Part shown: positions 39,733 to 48,521 of the stretch, in pieces
Layout: every line of letters begins with the position of its first letter
Position numbering within the stretch: position 1 is the first letter of the stretch
Origin: Cytophagales bacterium
GTDB taxonomy: Bacteria > Bacteroidota > Bacteroidia > Cytophagales > 172606-1
Direction of reading: 5' to 3'
Assembly: GCA_030448185.1 (NCBI GenBank)
Contig: JAUJNL010000012.1
Coordinates: forward strand, 17,077 to 81,076
DNA: 64,000 nucleotides
The notes under the pieces: model-generated
What the model was told of the DNA's origin: nothing
What the model saw: the letters and a program-made list of their open reading frames with translations, nothing else
Database searches by the model: none
Translations under genes and position numbers: made by a program

Positions 39733-39873
39733 ATGAAAAAAATCGTTTTACTTGCTTTTGTTGCCACCGTTGCGCTGTCGTCTTGTGCCCGCAGATACAC
39801 CTGCCCCACATACTCCAAAGCTACTGATAAGCAGCATCAAAGCATTCAGACTCCTGATAAAGCCCGCGCATAA
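39733..39873 (+). CDS. 46-residue lipoprotein
   Basis: MKKIVLLAFVATVALSSC is a lipoprotein signal with lipobox LSSC (Cys18). The mature part is only 29 residues, ARRYTCPTYSKATDKQHQSI and a short tail. It is open from ATG 39733 to TAA 39871-39873 and is followed by a terminator. Similar tiny lipoproteins with RYxCPxY are seen in other Cytophagales. Function unknown. Confidence 0.75.
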   Translation: MKKIVLLAFVATVALSSCARRYTCPTYSKATDKQHQSIQTPDKARA

Positions 39874-39899
39874 CGGGTTTTTAAGGAATCAAGCGTTTC

Positions 39900-39934
39900 A
39901 TCCCCTGCGCAAATGCACAGGGGATTTTTTATTT
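39900..39934 (+). terminator. Terminator of the small lipoprotein gene
   Basis: ATCCCCTG/CAGGGGAT stem with a 10-nt loop, followed by TTTTTTATTT. Confidence 0.8.
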
Positions 39935-40003
39935 AGCGCAATGCCCACTTCACCCCTCTTCCTCCGAACCTTGAACATCGCTAACCGAACCTCGAAAATA
40001 TTC

Positions 40004-41854
40004 TCAATATTTCTGGACTTCATCCAGTTTGCGGTTCAGTTCGAAGGCAGCGCTGATTAGCCCCAGATGGGTGAAGGCCTGCGGAAAATTGCCCAGATGT
40101 TCACCCCGGAAACCGAGTTGTTCGGCAAACAGCCCCAGATGGTTGGCGTAACCCAGCATCTTTTCAAAGATCAGCCGGGCCTTTTCTACCTGCCCGGACC
40201 GGGCCAGGCATTCTACGTACCAGAAGCTGCACATGTTAAAGGTGCCTTCTTCACCCAGTAAGCCGTCGGAGGCGCCACTATCCGTGCGGTACCGGTACAC
40301 CAAAGAATCGGAAACCAGCTCTTTTTCAATGGCCTCCATCGTACTGAGCCATTTGGGTTCGTAGGGGTTGATAAACCGGATCAGCGGCATCAACAAGGCG
40401 GCGGCATCCAAAATTTCTGCCCCCTTGTACTGCACAAAAGCCTTCTTTTTTTCGCTCCAGAAGTTAGCATAAATATCTTTATATATTTCATCCTTGACCT
40501 CACGCCATCGGCTTATGGGGGACGGGAAAGACCGGGAATCAGCCACCCGGATGGCCCGGTCCAGGGCTACCCAGCACATAAACCGCGATTGCAGAAACTC
40601 CCGTTTTTCGTTGCGAACTTCCCAGATTCCATGGTCAGGTTGGTTCCAGTTTTTACAAACAAACTCTACCTGGGGCTCCATTTTCTGCCAGAACTCATAC
40701 GTGACTGGTCCGCCATATTTATTGTATAAGTAAATAGAATCCATCAGTTCGCCGTAAATATCCAGCTGAAACTGCGAATAGGCTGCATTGCCGACTCGAA
40801 TAGGAAAAGAACCAGCATATCCTTCCAGATGCGGGAGTGTAGTTTCTTCCAATTCAGGATCGCCATCAATCTTATACATAAGCTGCAAGGTTCCCTGCTG
40901 CTCGGTGATCTGGGTCAGTTCATTTCCGATCCAGGTCATAAAAGCCGCTGCTTCTTCCATCAGCCCAAGCCGCAGAAAGGCGTACATGGTAAAAGCGGCA
41001 TCCCGTACCCAGGTGTAGCGGTAATCCCAGTTGCGGCTCCCCCCGATCACGGAAGGCAGCCCGAAAGTAGGCGCCGCTACCGCCGATCCGAACTGATAGG
41101 AAGTCAGAAGTTTGAGGGTCAGCGCCGACCGGTTTACCGTCTCCCGCCAGCGGCCCGTATACTCAGATTTGCCAATCCAGCTTTTCCAGAAATTGACGGT
41201 AGCATGAAAACTATCAGTGGTATAATACCGGATCGCTTCGGCTGGCTCACGCTGCGTTTCGGTGGATAGGGCCTCCAGTACAAAACAGGCTTGTTGCTTT
41301 TCGCCCAGGGTAAAATCGGCATACACATCCTGGCCTTCTATTACCATAGGTACGTCGCTGATCAGCCGGAAGGCCGTTTGATCTTCCCCCTGGCTCCGGA
41401 AAATAATTTCATACCCTTCTCCTTCCAACGTGTGTCCGGCCCGGGCGTAATCAAAGCGGGGCTGGCAGCGCATCCGGAGTTTCATCTCCCCGCGGGGCAC
41501 TACCACGCTACGAACCAAAACGCAGTTTTTCTCCTCCGCTTTTACGGGCATGAAATCGGTGATTTCGGCCACACCTTGCCCAGATAAGAAGCGGGTAAAC
41601 AGTATGGTGGTATCGGGCAGGTAGAGTTGCTTGAGGTCAACCTCCGGTTTTTGGTCTGGCTCCTCAGCCACCGCCGGACGAATATCAAAAAAACCACCCT
41701 TCTCCTTATCTAGCAGCGCAGCAAAAATACTGGGTGAATCAAAACGGGTAAAACACATAAAATCAATGGAGCCTTCCGTTGAAATCAGTGCCACGGTATG
41801 AAGGTTACCGATAATGCCATAGTTACCGATGGGTTGATAGCTGTTATTGTTCAT
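40004..41854 (-). CDS. Glycoside hydrolase family 15 protein (glucoamylase/trehalase-like)
   Basis: 616 residues. The opening PIGNYGIIGNLHTVALISTEGSIDFMCFTRFDSPSIFAALLD is the conserved N-terminal beta-sandwich start of trehalase/glucoamylase-like proteins. The (alpha/alpha)6 barrel has GGSRNWDYRYTWVRDAAFTM near residue 290 and the C-terminal catalytic segment GLLGEEGTFNMCSFWYVECL, holding one acidic catalytic residue. No signal peptide, so a cytoplasmic alpha-glucan or trehalose hydrolase is likely. The frame is intact. Confidence 0.92.
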   Translation of the reverse strand: MNNNSYQPIGNYGIIGNLHTVALISTEGSIDFMCFTRFDSPSIFAALLDKEKGGFFDIRPAVAEEPDQKPEVDLKQLYLPDTTILFTRFLSGQGVAEITDFMPVKAEEKNCVLVRSVVVPRGEMKLRMRCQPRFDYARAGHTLEGEGYEIIFRSQGEDQTAFRLISDVPMVIEGQDVYADFTLGEKQQACFVLEALSTETQREPAEAIRYYTTDSFHATVNFWKSWIGKSEYTGRWRETVNRSALTLKLLTSYQFGSAVAAPTFGLPSVIGGSRNWDYRYTWVRDAAFTMYAFLRLGLMEEAAAFMTWIGNELTQITEQQGTLQLMYKIDGDPELEETTLPHLEGYAGSFPIRVGNAAYSQFQLDIYGELMDSIYLYNKYGGPVTYEFWQKMEPQVEFVCKNWNQPDHGIWEVRNEKREFLQSRFMCWVALDRAIRVADSRSFPSPISRWREVKDEIYKDIYANFWSEKKKAFVQYKGAEILDAAALLMPLIRFINPYEPKWLSTMEAIEKELVSDSLVYRYRTDSGASDGLLGEEGTFNMCSFWYVECLARSGQVEKARLIFEKMLGYANHLGLFAEQLGFRGEHLGNFPQAFTHLGLISAAFELNRKLDEVQKY

Positions 41855-41960
41855 AAAGAGTTACGTATTTGTTCCTTTACGTAAAACGATGCTTTTAGGT
41901 ATAAACTTAAATTCCGGCGGAAAAATAATTCTCTTGAGCAGAATGCTTAGCAGTCGTTGT

Positions 41961-42884
41961 TTAGTCTTTTTTGGTAATCACCAGGTTCCGGAAATGAGCT
42001 TCGGTACCCGAACCAATCCACAAGCCTACACTGCCTGCGTGAGTTGGGCCGTGCTTTAAGTCGTTGATGATCAAAGTAGGTTGTTCCTGCCCGTGGACGT
42101 AGAGTTTGGCTTTATCCTCTTCCACTTCAATTTTTACTTTCGTCCATGCGCCTACCGCTAAGTCCACGTAGGATTCGTACTTTTCGGGCGTTTCTTTGCG
42201 GCTCTTTTCCCAGGGAAGGTCGGGATAGGAAATATACTGCACGGAGTGGTTTCTACGGACTTGGTCCTGGGCTCTGCCATTGGTGGGCCGTAAATAAATG
42301 CACTCGAACTTGGAATCATGCCCACTAATGCGAAAGGCAATGCCGACAAAACCACGAGCTGATTCTACGGCTGTAGCCGAGGACTTTCCTGCCAGCTCTA
42401 CTTCGATGATCCCATTGCGGAAAGTAATATCTTTAAGTTTGGCGTATTTTACTTCCGAGGTAATGCCCTTAGCGGTATCGGCTACCCGTACGGACTGCTT
42501 TCCTAATACTACTTTAACACTTTAGATAGGTGTATGACAAATTGCAGATGTTCATCCCTAATACTACTTTAACACTTTAGATAGGTGTATGACAAATTGC
42601 AGATGTTCATCCGCATTTGTAATGCGGATGGCGGAGTTCAGCATTTTAAATGCTGCTTTAAAGGGTTCCGCATTGCAAATGCGGAACAACCAGACAACCA
42701 AAGGTTATACGTATGATCTAAAGTGTTAAAGTAGTACTAAATAAGATTCAGAAACCACTGTTACATGAACCGGCAGGAGTCCCTCCGTACTTTTTAAGGC
42801 GATGGTCTGTTTGCCGTTCTGGCCTATTGCTTCCTTGCAAAACAGCAGCATTACGGCGAATAATAGTATTGTTCCGATACGCAT
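41961..42884 (-). pseudogene. Secreted LamG/DUF1080-like protein interrupted by a 230-bp element
   Basis: Start MRIGTILLFAVMLLFCKEAIG (signal peptide) and VSESYL on one side of the element; GKQSVRVADTAKGI, RNGIIEVELAGKSS, ARGFVGIAFRISGHDSKF and the end SVGLWIGSGTEAHFRNLVI on the other, with a one-base break near 42240. This is the concanavalin-like fold common in Bacteroidota polysaccharide proteins. Removing the element and one copy of its 4-bp duplication joins the halves as SESYLGKQSVRV in frame. As it stands, a stop follows the insertion, so the gene is inactive. Confidence 0.72.
42507..42736. mobile_element. MITE-like element with 21-bp terminal inverted repeats and CTAA target duplication
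   Basis: Terminal repeats 42507-42527 and 42716-42736 are exact reverse complements (outer end TACTACTTTAACAC). They are flanked by CTAA at 42503-42506 and 42737-42740. Inside are three palindromes (ATCCGCATTTGTAATGCGGAT, AGCATTTTAAATGCT, TTCCGCATTGCAAATGCGGAA region). The left 55 bp, together with CTAA, is tandemly duplicated (42503-42557 and 42558-42612). No coding capacity, so any movement needs a transposase from elsewhere. Confidence 0.82.
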
Positions 42885-42926
42885 ATTGGCAGTCAATGGG
42901 GTATTGGTAGTCCTTATTATTGTTTA

Positions 42927-43508
42927 TTACTGGTACTGGACTCGAAAAACAAACTTGTATTGTTCTTCTAAACGTTGATCAAAATGATTCACTTTACTTC
43001 CTGCAGGAGGAAATACTCGCCAGGCGCCTCCAGAATTAAAAGAAGTAAATTCATACTCGGGTAACAGGGTGAGCTTCTGTTGGGTAACTATTTCCTGCGC
43101 CTCTCTTTGGGCTTCCAGTATAATTGATAAGAGTAACTCAATATGGTTTTCTGCTTTAAAAAGAGCTTTTCTAACCGTACCATCTACTTGGGGATGGCCT
43201 TCTAAGTAAACTTCCACTTTCTGATAAGATTCCCAATTAAGTAACAGGGTATAAGAAGGATAATTATAGGCAAATTCCCCGTTTTGCATATGATTTTCAA
43301 CTGGTCCCTGGAAGGGTATTCTTGTTTCTCGTAGGAAGGCGAGTAATGCCTCATGCTCCCTTTCTAAAGACCGCTGGTAAACTGACTGATCAGGAAAAAT
43401 AAACATGGTTACAAACTCTATCGCTTCGGGAACGGCTGTGCTTTCCTGCTTACTGTATATTTCTATTTCAAGGTGGTTATCGCATGGTTCAGTGTTAGTG
43501 GCTGGCAT
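42927..43508 (-). CDS. Hypothetical protein at the edge of the cassette array
   Basis: Up to 193 residues. The first 34 codons of the open frame overlap a cassette-end sequence (43494-43502), so the start may instead be at 43406 (MFIFPDQSVYQRSLEREHEALL). The rest is a mixed alpha/beta sequence with a C-terminal beta-rich half (GGAWRVFPPAGSKVNHF). No family recognised. It has the minus orientation of the neighbouring cassette genes and may itself be the outermost cassette. Confidence 0.6.
   Translation of the reverse strand: MPATNTEPCDNHLEIEIYSKQESTAVPEAIEFVTMFIFPDQSVYQRSLEREHEALLAFLRETRIPFQGPVENHMQNGEFAYNYPSYTLLLNWESYQKVEVYLEGHPQVDGTVRKALFKAENHIELLLSIILEAQREAQEIVTQQKLTLLPEYEFTSFNSGGAWRVFPPAGSKVNHFDQRLEEQYKFVFRVQYQ
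43494..43502 (-). repeat. attC-like half site (outer end of the array)
   Basis: GTTAGTGGC, exactly complementary to GCCACTAAC at 44251-44259, at the other end of the GNAT interval. The preceding GGTTATCG matches the inner part of other sites. The partner half to the left is not clear. Confidence 0.45.
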
Positions 43509-43588
43509 AATTCATCAGTCAAGGTTAACTATTCTTTACAGTCCATTGGCTTTCATTCATTTTATTTTTTGCCGGTAAACAGTAGTAG

Positions 43589-44227
43589 CTAAAATTGAAT
43601 GGTTTGTACCGTATTCAAAAACTCTTGAAAGTATTTAGGGGCCTGGGTAATCCTTAGATTTTGAAAATCTTTTCTTGGCATATAGTTCTTTAGAATAAGC
43701 AAGCATTCGGCTAAATCATTTTGTCGGCTGCCAAATCTAGTTCCGGATAATAACTCAAACCCAAAATCAGCATATAATTTTATGGCTCGATAACTAGCTG
43801 GTTGCGTGTGAAGATAAACCGGGTAGCTGTCTTCTTGCAAGTCTCGCATAATGATCGAAAACAGGGCTCTGCCAATGCCTTTCCCTTCGTAATCTTTCAA
43901 TACTTTAAACCATTGAATGGTATTAAATGCATCATACGCTTTCCACAACAGGCAGGTAGCAATCGGTCTATCTTGGGTATTACATACAAACAAGGTGTTG
44001 GAAAAGAATAACGATTCCTTTCCGCCATACGTAGTTTGGAAGTATTCCTCCATAAACCCTTCATACCCGGCAGCAGTAACCGGATCATCAAAAGGCATTG
44101 CTTTCCAAATATTGAACTCATCCGGCCGGCAACTTCTTACATAGTAACCCAGGGGTAGTTTAGCAAGAGCTTCCTTATGTAATGCCTCACACATCATAAA
44201 AATATTTTTATCCGGCATTTCTTCCAT
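43589..44227 (-). CDS. GNAT-family N-acetyltransferase
   Basis: 212 residues. The acetyl-CoA binding motif is VLKDYEGKGIGRALFSIIM (about 113-131; R/Q-x-x-G-x-G/A type). It is preceded by the beta strand SLFFSNTLFVCNTQDRPIATCLLWK and followed by YPVYLHTQPASYRAIKLYADFGFELL, typical of GNAT motif B. The substrate is unknown. It fills one cassette interval whose ends (GTTAGTGGC / GCCACTAAC) are complementary; acetyltransferases are frequent integron cargo. Confidence 0.85.
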   Translation of the reverse strand: MEEMPDKNIFMMCEALHKEALAKLPLGYYVRSCRPDEFNIWKAMPFDDPVTAAGYEGFMEEYFQTTYGGKESLFFSNTLFVCNTQDRPIATCLLWKAYDAFNTIQWFKVLKDYEGKGIGRALFSIIMRDLQEDSYPVYLHTQPASYRAIKLYADFGFELLSGTRFGSRQNDLAECLLILKNYMPRKDFQNLRITQAPKYFQEFLNTVQTIQF

Positions 44228-44250
44228 CTCTGTGAGTTGTGTTTTTGCGT

Positions 44251-44356
44251 GCCACTAACGTAGCATGGCGTACCATGCATTTCATACGCTGAGCCCATTG
44301 CAGTGAGATTCTGCGCTGGGGAAGGCCGGTTAACGGGGAATAAGGTGTTGGTGACA
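44251..44356 (-). repeat. attC-like site 1
   Basis: Left core GCCACTAACG (44251-44260), right core GTGTTGGTGACAG (44346-44358), inner GGTTAACGGGG. Core ends differ because they belong to adjacent cassettes. Confidence 0.55.
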
Positions 44357-44368
44357 GAACTTATTCCT

Positions 44369-44757
44369 TTAACCTATCCAAAGGCTCATTGATTTGAGAA
44401 GTATCCACCCACCTTTCTCTTTTTTGAATACTAATAAGCTTCCTGAACCTGTAGTAGGTGCTCCTGTTCCACTATGCTCCATCACGGCAATGGTCCCATT
44501 TTATTAAACAGGGGTTTAGAGTATTTATGCAGGCCATAATTTCCATATTTAGCTCGATATTCCTCCCAGCTCTGTTCAAGCTGTTCCGGATTTTCAGGTA
44601 GAGTAAAGATTGAATCTTGTGCTTATGGAGAAAGGCGCGCCAGCACAACAATTTCATAATCAATCATCAGACTATGCCGGCTTGACTTATCGTATGCATT
44701 GTTACCGCCGGCGCCCTTTTCAAGGGCATTTACTGCCCGTAGAAAAATTGCTTTCAT
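44369..44757 (-). CDS. Small hypothetical protein, second gene in the peptidase cassette, frame-broken
   Basis: ATG at 44757 overlaps the stop of the preceding S41-like gene by 4 bp (ATGA). Reads MKAIFLRAVNALEKGAGGNN, then a break near 44630, AQDSIFTLPENPEQLEQSWE and HKYSKPLFNKMG, another break near 44465, and ends GGWILLKSMSLWIG at 44369. About 128 residues; no family recognised. The overlap suggests translational coupling. Confidence 0.5.
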
Positions 44758-46583
44758 CTGGCTTTCCGATTCTTGGCAACAAGTTCAAATACAAATGCTT
44801 TTGTCACATCAGTTCCAGCGATGAAGTCGTCCAATGAAACTGAAACCGGGTAGTCCGGCATAACGCCTCTTCCCCGGTTAGCTAACTTCTCTTCGATGGC
44901 CAGTATTGACTTCCAGGTTGCTACCTTTACCCCGATCTTACTATTTGGAAGTTTTAGGCCAAACATTGCACCGCTAACGTAAGATCTATATTCGCCACCT
45001 GTCTCTTCACCGACAATGAATACATTTTCCAGGCTCGATGCAATTGAGGTGAAGTCAGTACTGGCAGAATAGTTTCTGCCATCCGTAAGAATATAAACGG
45101 GGCCGGTAAATGGAATGTCCGCAGGTTTAATAAGTCCTAAATAAGATTCATCCTGCCAAAAAAAATAGCCATTTCCACTGTCAACCAACCGGTCCAGGTA
45201 CTTCTCTTTGATCTGGTTCAAAGACTTTGCATATGGTTTGTAGCTAAAATCTTTATCAAACAATCTGAAATCATTTGACTTCACTTGTATGGATTCGTAA
45301 ATCCTGGCTGGCTTGGTGATCAAATACGAATATAACTGGGCAACATGCTCTTCTTCGCGTATCCCACCTTCACCCCGCAGGTCAATGATGAGGCTCCGGA
45401 CGCCTCTTTGCCGGATTCTTTGAAAATAGGTTTGAAGCGAATCGTTAAATACGCGAGAATCATCAATCCGGAAGTATGCCGCTTTCAACCCATCATCGAT
45501 TGTTAGTTCAAGTGGTGTTTTCTTTCTCTTCGCGTGTAGCTGAAAAGAAAAATGACTAAATGAATCTTCTAATCCGGTTGGGCCTCTTCAACAAATAGAG
45601 CATAAAACCACGGAAAATAGTCATTCAATGAAGCCGTTTACCCGTTTCGTTATACCCATCGGCAGGAATGAACGGCCAAATCATCTCCTTTATTTCCCAG
45701 GGCGTCTTTCCGTTAATTTGAGTTATTTGACAACCTTTGGAAAACTCAATTTCTTTCACTAATGATTCGGATACGTATAATTTGTCATCAAAGTATTGGA
45801 TATTGAATGGGAAAATATGTTGCTTTTTGTTTATACCACCATTTTAGTAACGCCGTGCGGGTGTGCATATTCCTGACTTTTCCGACGTGCCAAGCAATCA
45901 GCCGATAAAACTCACTGTGAGACATCGGATGGGTGAACAGTTGAAGGGAACTGTCTTTCAATGCCTGCCACTCTCCTTCAGTCAGATAGTCAAAAAGGCC
46001 GGTATGGACTTTCTCCATGATGGTGTAAAACTTTGTGTAGTCTTCTTTGAGCTGAGCCGGAGAATATTGTTTGCGCCAAAAGTCGCTACGTACGATCACT
46101 TCCTTCAGCGAGGTAGCCTGGCTGATGAGGTCGATCTGTAAGCTTGCATTGTCTTTCAACGATACAATTGGCTGAGCGTACTTTATATAACCAACATAGG
46201 TGACAACCAAAGAATCATTGGCACTTGTACCTGGAACGTTCAGTCTAAATTGCCCGGATCGGTCGGACTGTGTCCCAAGGGTAGTGCCTGAAATGCGAAT
46301 AGAAGCCCCTACCAGTAATTCTTTCGTTTTAGAATCTATTACAATGCCAGTAAGCGTAATATGATCCTGCGACTGAACATTGCTAGCAGCAAACAGGCTG
46401 AGTATTAGCAAAAAGGGTAGTCCTATAAAAGTAATGATGACAGGTGTTTTACCCTCCTAAAATGGGAAGAGAGTGGCCCATAATACTGTAATTCCCCTCA
46501 TTTTTTCAAGGAGGGATTAGGGGGTGCTTATAGCCATCATTACTTTTATAGGACTACCGCAAAAAGATATTTAAACGGCGCAT
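44754..46583 (-). pseudogene. CarboxypepD_reg-like / S41-like secreted protein interrupted by a MITE-like insertion
   Basis: The original start at 46583 reads MRRLNIF, the element at 46416 interrupts, and LLILSLFAASNVQSQ completes the signal peptide. Next is a carboxypeptidase-regulatory-like beta domain (ITLTGIVIDSKTKELLVGAS) and a helical segment. After frame breaks near 45780 and 45540 the S41-type domain follows, with the oxyanion strand SLIIDLRGEGG, nucleophile-like Ser in GRNYSASTDF and VGEETGGEYRSY. It lies in a cassette with a small overlapping gene. Large for a cassette (about 1.7 kb of coding). Confidence 0.72.
46416..46558. mobile_element. 143-bp MITE-like element with 24-bp terminal inverted repeats and 8-bp target duplication
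   Basis: Arms 46416-46439 and 46535-46558 are exact reverse complements (outer end GGTAGTCCTATAAAAG). Both sides carry GCAAAAAG (46408-46415, 46559-46566). The centre has the C-rich/G-rich pair CCCTCCT...AGGAGGG. Removing the element plus one duplication copy yields an unbroken signal peptide MRRLNIFLLILSLFAAS. Confidence 0.88.
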
Positions 46584-46674
46584 TTGCTGATTTTTAAGCT
46601 GAGTAAACAACGGCCTTAGCCGGCCTTTAGTGTCTATTTAGTCCAACAGATCAGGCCTGTCTGGGGACGTTGAC

Positions 46675-46758
46675 GGTAACGTAACGAGCACCCCCGCACA
46701 CCGGGCTTGAGTGAGCCCTGCGGGAGGGAGTCCCGTAGTCGGCGGGTGCGGTGTCGGC
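46675..46758 (-). repeat. attC-like site 2
   Basis: GGTAACG at left and GGTGTCGGC at right, with an inner pair GCACCC (46688-46693)/GGGTGC (46744-46749). The right core lacks the usual GTT (GTC instead). Confidence 0.5.
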
Positions 46759-46842
46759 TATTCGGCTTTTCTGTTTTTCATTCTTTTTTCTTTCCTTCCG
46801 GCTTTCACTTCCTCACACCAAACGCCCTTTTTCTCTGCTTGC

Positions 46843-46936
46843 AAGCAACGGCTCAGCCATTCCCGTAAACTGGTCCTGTTGCGGTAAGGCTTTGCAGTGA
46901 GGCAAGGCCGGTTAACGGTGAATGGGGTGTTAGTGG
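46843..46936 (-). repeat. attC-like site 3
   Basis: AAGCAACG at left, GGTGTTAGTGG at right (46926-46936), inner pair CCATTC (46857-46862)/GAATGG (46920-46925). Between sites 2 and 3 only about 85 bp remain, an apparently empty cassette. Confidence 0.6.
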
Positions 46937-46973
46937 TAGGTATACCCCTTTTATTCTTTAAAATCCGATTGGA

Positions 46974-47324
46974 TTAATAAATTTTAGTGATCTTAAGGTG
47001 ATACACTCCTCGATTAGGGAACAGTTTCACCAACTCACTTTCTGCTTCTTGGGAAACCGGAGCAAAACCGCCATCAAATGTGAGCACTTTACCTACTACT
47101 TTGTATTCATCGGGTAGGTTACAAAAGATACCCACATCTGTTTGCGTCATATCTGAGCCGATATAATACCGATTAATACGTTCTGAGTAAGCAATAGGAG
47201 CGGTGCTCCTTTTCACCTTATAGGCAATAACTTGACCGCAGGCATAGCCTTCCCGGTTTGGATCAGGCTCGGGAGTAGATCGATGGCAGCTGAAAAAGCA
47301 TAGTAAAACCAGTAGCTTATTCAT
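46974..47324 (-). CDS. Cassette-borne lipoprotein
   Basis: 116 residues with lipobox near CFFSC (MNKLLVLLCFFSC). The mature part is beta-rich (YACGQVIAYKVKRSTAPIAYS, NLPDEYKVVGKVLTFDGGFAP) and ends in VYHLKITKIY. No family recognised. It has a 140-bp leader from site 4. It would be anchored in a membrane facing the periplasm or outside. Confidence 0.72.
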   Translation of the reverse strand: MNKLLVLLCFFSCHRSTPEPDPNREGYACGQVIAYKVKRSTAPIAYSERINRYYIGSDMTQTDVGIFCNLPDEYKVVGKVLTFDGGFAPVSQEAESELVKLFPNRGVYHLKITKIY

Positions 47325-47460
47325 ATGAGTAATCGTATCTTTTGATTGAAAACGTTGCCCTCATTAGTTTGTTTTGCAGTGCAATTGAGATAATTATCAA
47401 CTCTATCCTGCTCTTTCCTGAATCCAGTATTTTCTGCTTCGTTTATCCTCTTTTACTTAC

Positions 47461-47556
47461 TGCCAACGAATCAAAGTCAACCGCACACCGTGTGCTCCTG
47501 CTTTGGCATTGCGGTGGGGCAAGCCCGGTTATCGTTCAGCAGGGTGTTGTCGGTAG
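47461..47556 (-). repeat. attC-like site 4
   Basis: TGCCAACG at left, GGTGTTGTCGGTAG at right, inner text CTCCTGCTTTGGCATTGCG shared with site 8 and CGGTTATCG. The right core matches the end of the next interval (site 5, TACCGACAAC) over 10 nt. Confidence 0.65.
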
Positions 47557-48056
47557 TTATTTTTCAATTCCGCTTTTCTATTTCTTCTTTCAATAGTATT
47601 CAACTGGATATAAGTACGCTTAGAATCTTTGTAAAAAGTCACTGACTCAATCTCAGGGAATTTTCTTTGAACTGAATCCAAAGGATATCCAATGCTTATT
47701 AAGGCATGAGAAAACAAAGGTTCTAAATCTTCTGAATCAGAATTAGGAGTAAATTCAAATGGTTTGCAAAAAGTAATACCTACGATGGGAAGTTTACTTT
47801 TACACGTATCAATATACTTATCAGCGTAACTTACCAGGAAATTATCTCCATCTTCCTTATAATTTTCAGCTGTTACAAAATGCTCATACCCAGTCATTCC
47901 ATTCTGTCCCCGTAGTTCAGTATATATCCTTTTTAATTTTAAAGGCTTATAGTCAAATGAAGTAGTATCTACAAATACCCCTGAATCTTTTGAGGATTTG
48001 TTAGAGCAAGCACTCAGCAAAACAAGAATCAGCAGTATTATTCCTTCTTTTTTCAT
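47529..48056 (-). CDS. Cassette-borne lipoprotein
   Basis: 175 residues. Signal MKKEGIILLILVLLSACS with lipobox LSAC (Cys17). The mature part includes KRIYTELRGQNGMTGYEHF and a long beta-rich region; the last residues (NNYRQHPAER) are encoded by the right end of site 4, so the gene reads into the recombination-like site, as often seen in integron cassettes. No family recognised. Interval ends are complementary over 10 nt. Confidence 0.75.
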   Translation of the reverse strand: MKKEGIILLILVLLSACSNKSSKDSGVFVDTTSFDYKPLKLKRIYTELRGQNGMTGYEHFVTAENYKEDGDNFLVSYADKYIDTCKSKLPIVGITFCKPFEFTPNSDSEDLEPLFSHALISIGYPLDSVQRKFPEIESVTFYKDSKRTYIQLNTIERRNRKAELKNNYRQHPAER

Positions 48057-48065
48057 TTATTCAAT

Positions 48066-48156
48066 TACCGACAACGTAACGAAACAAAAACAGCCGGAAA
48101 CTGGTGGCATTGCGCTGAGAAAGCCCCAGTTATCGGTCTGTTTGGTGTTAGGCTCA
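48066..48156 (-). repeat. attC-like site 5
   Basis: TACCGACAACG left, GGTGTTAGGCTCA right; inner pair AAACAG (48088-48093)/CTGTTT (48138-48143). GTTAGGC matches the classical GTTRRRY integron core. Confidence 0.7.
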
Positions 48157-48161
48157 GTTTC

Positions 48162-48473
48162 TTATTTCTTGCTTTCGTAATACTGGTAAGCAATTGCTAA
48201 TTCGTTCCATCTGTTGTTTTCAAGGACATAAAAACTAAAATTCAGTTGGGTGTAATTCGTTCGAAATCTTTTTTGGTCCAGAAATAGGCAAATCGATTTA
48301 TCTCTCAAGTAAATGGGTTTAGAGAAAGTATAAACAATTGAACACATATTCTTTTCCTTCTCGGATTCAAGGTTTTCAGTCAATTTAAAGGTTGCTGCTA
48401 CTTCAGGGTCTTTCAGGCATTTTGAAAACGGAAATAAATAAGATTCACACCTATAGTTCATTAGTTTTTTCAA
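48162..48473 (-). CDS. Hypothetical protein in cassette
   Basis: Up to 103 residues (start uncertain: ATG 48473 or MNYRCESYLF at 48461). Contains LKDPEVAATFKLTENLESEK and ends RWNELAIAYQYYESKK at site 5. It lies 48 bp downstream of the Sel1-like gene; AGGCTCA near 48500 resembles a decayed cassette core, so this may be its own cassette. No family recognised. Confidence 0.5.
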   Translation of the reverse strand: MKKLMNYRCESYLFPFSKCLKDPEVAATFKLTENLESEKEKNMCSIVYTFSKPIYLRDKSICLFLDQKRFRTNYTQLNFSFYVLENNRWNELAIAYQYYESKK

Positions 48474-48521
48474 CTCTTAAACAAGAAAAAGTTGAGCCTT
48501 TTCCGGCAAGATTAAAGATTT

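Noticed and set aside
46408..46566. Possibility that the inverted repeat is just a terminator
   Set aside because: The outer 8-bp direct repeats and restored signal peptide on removal show an insertion.
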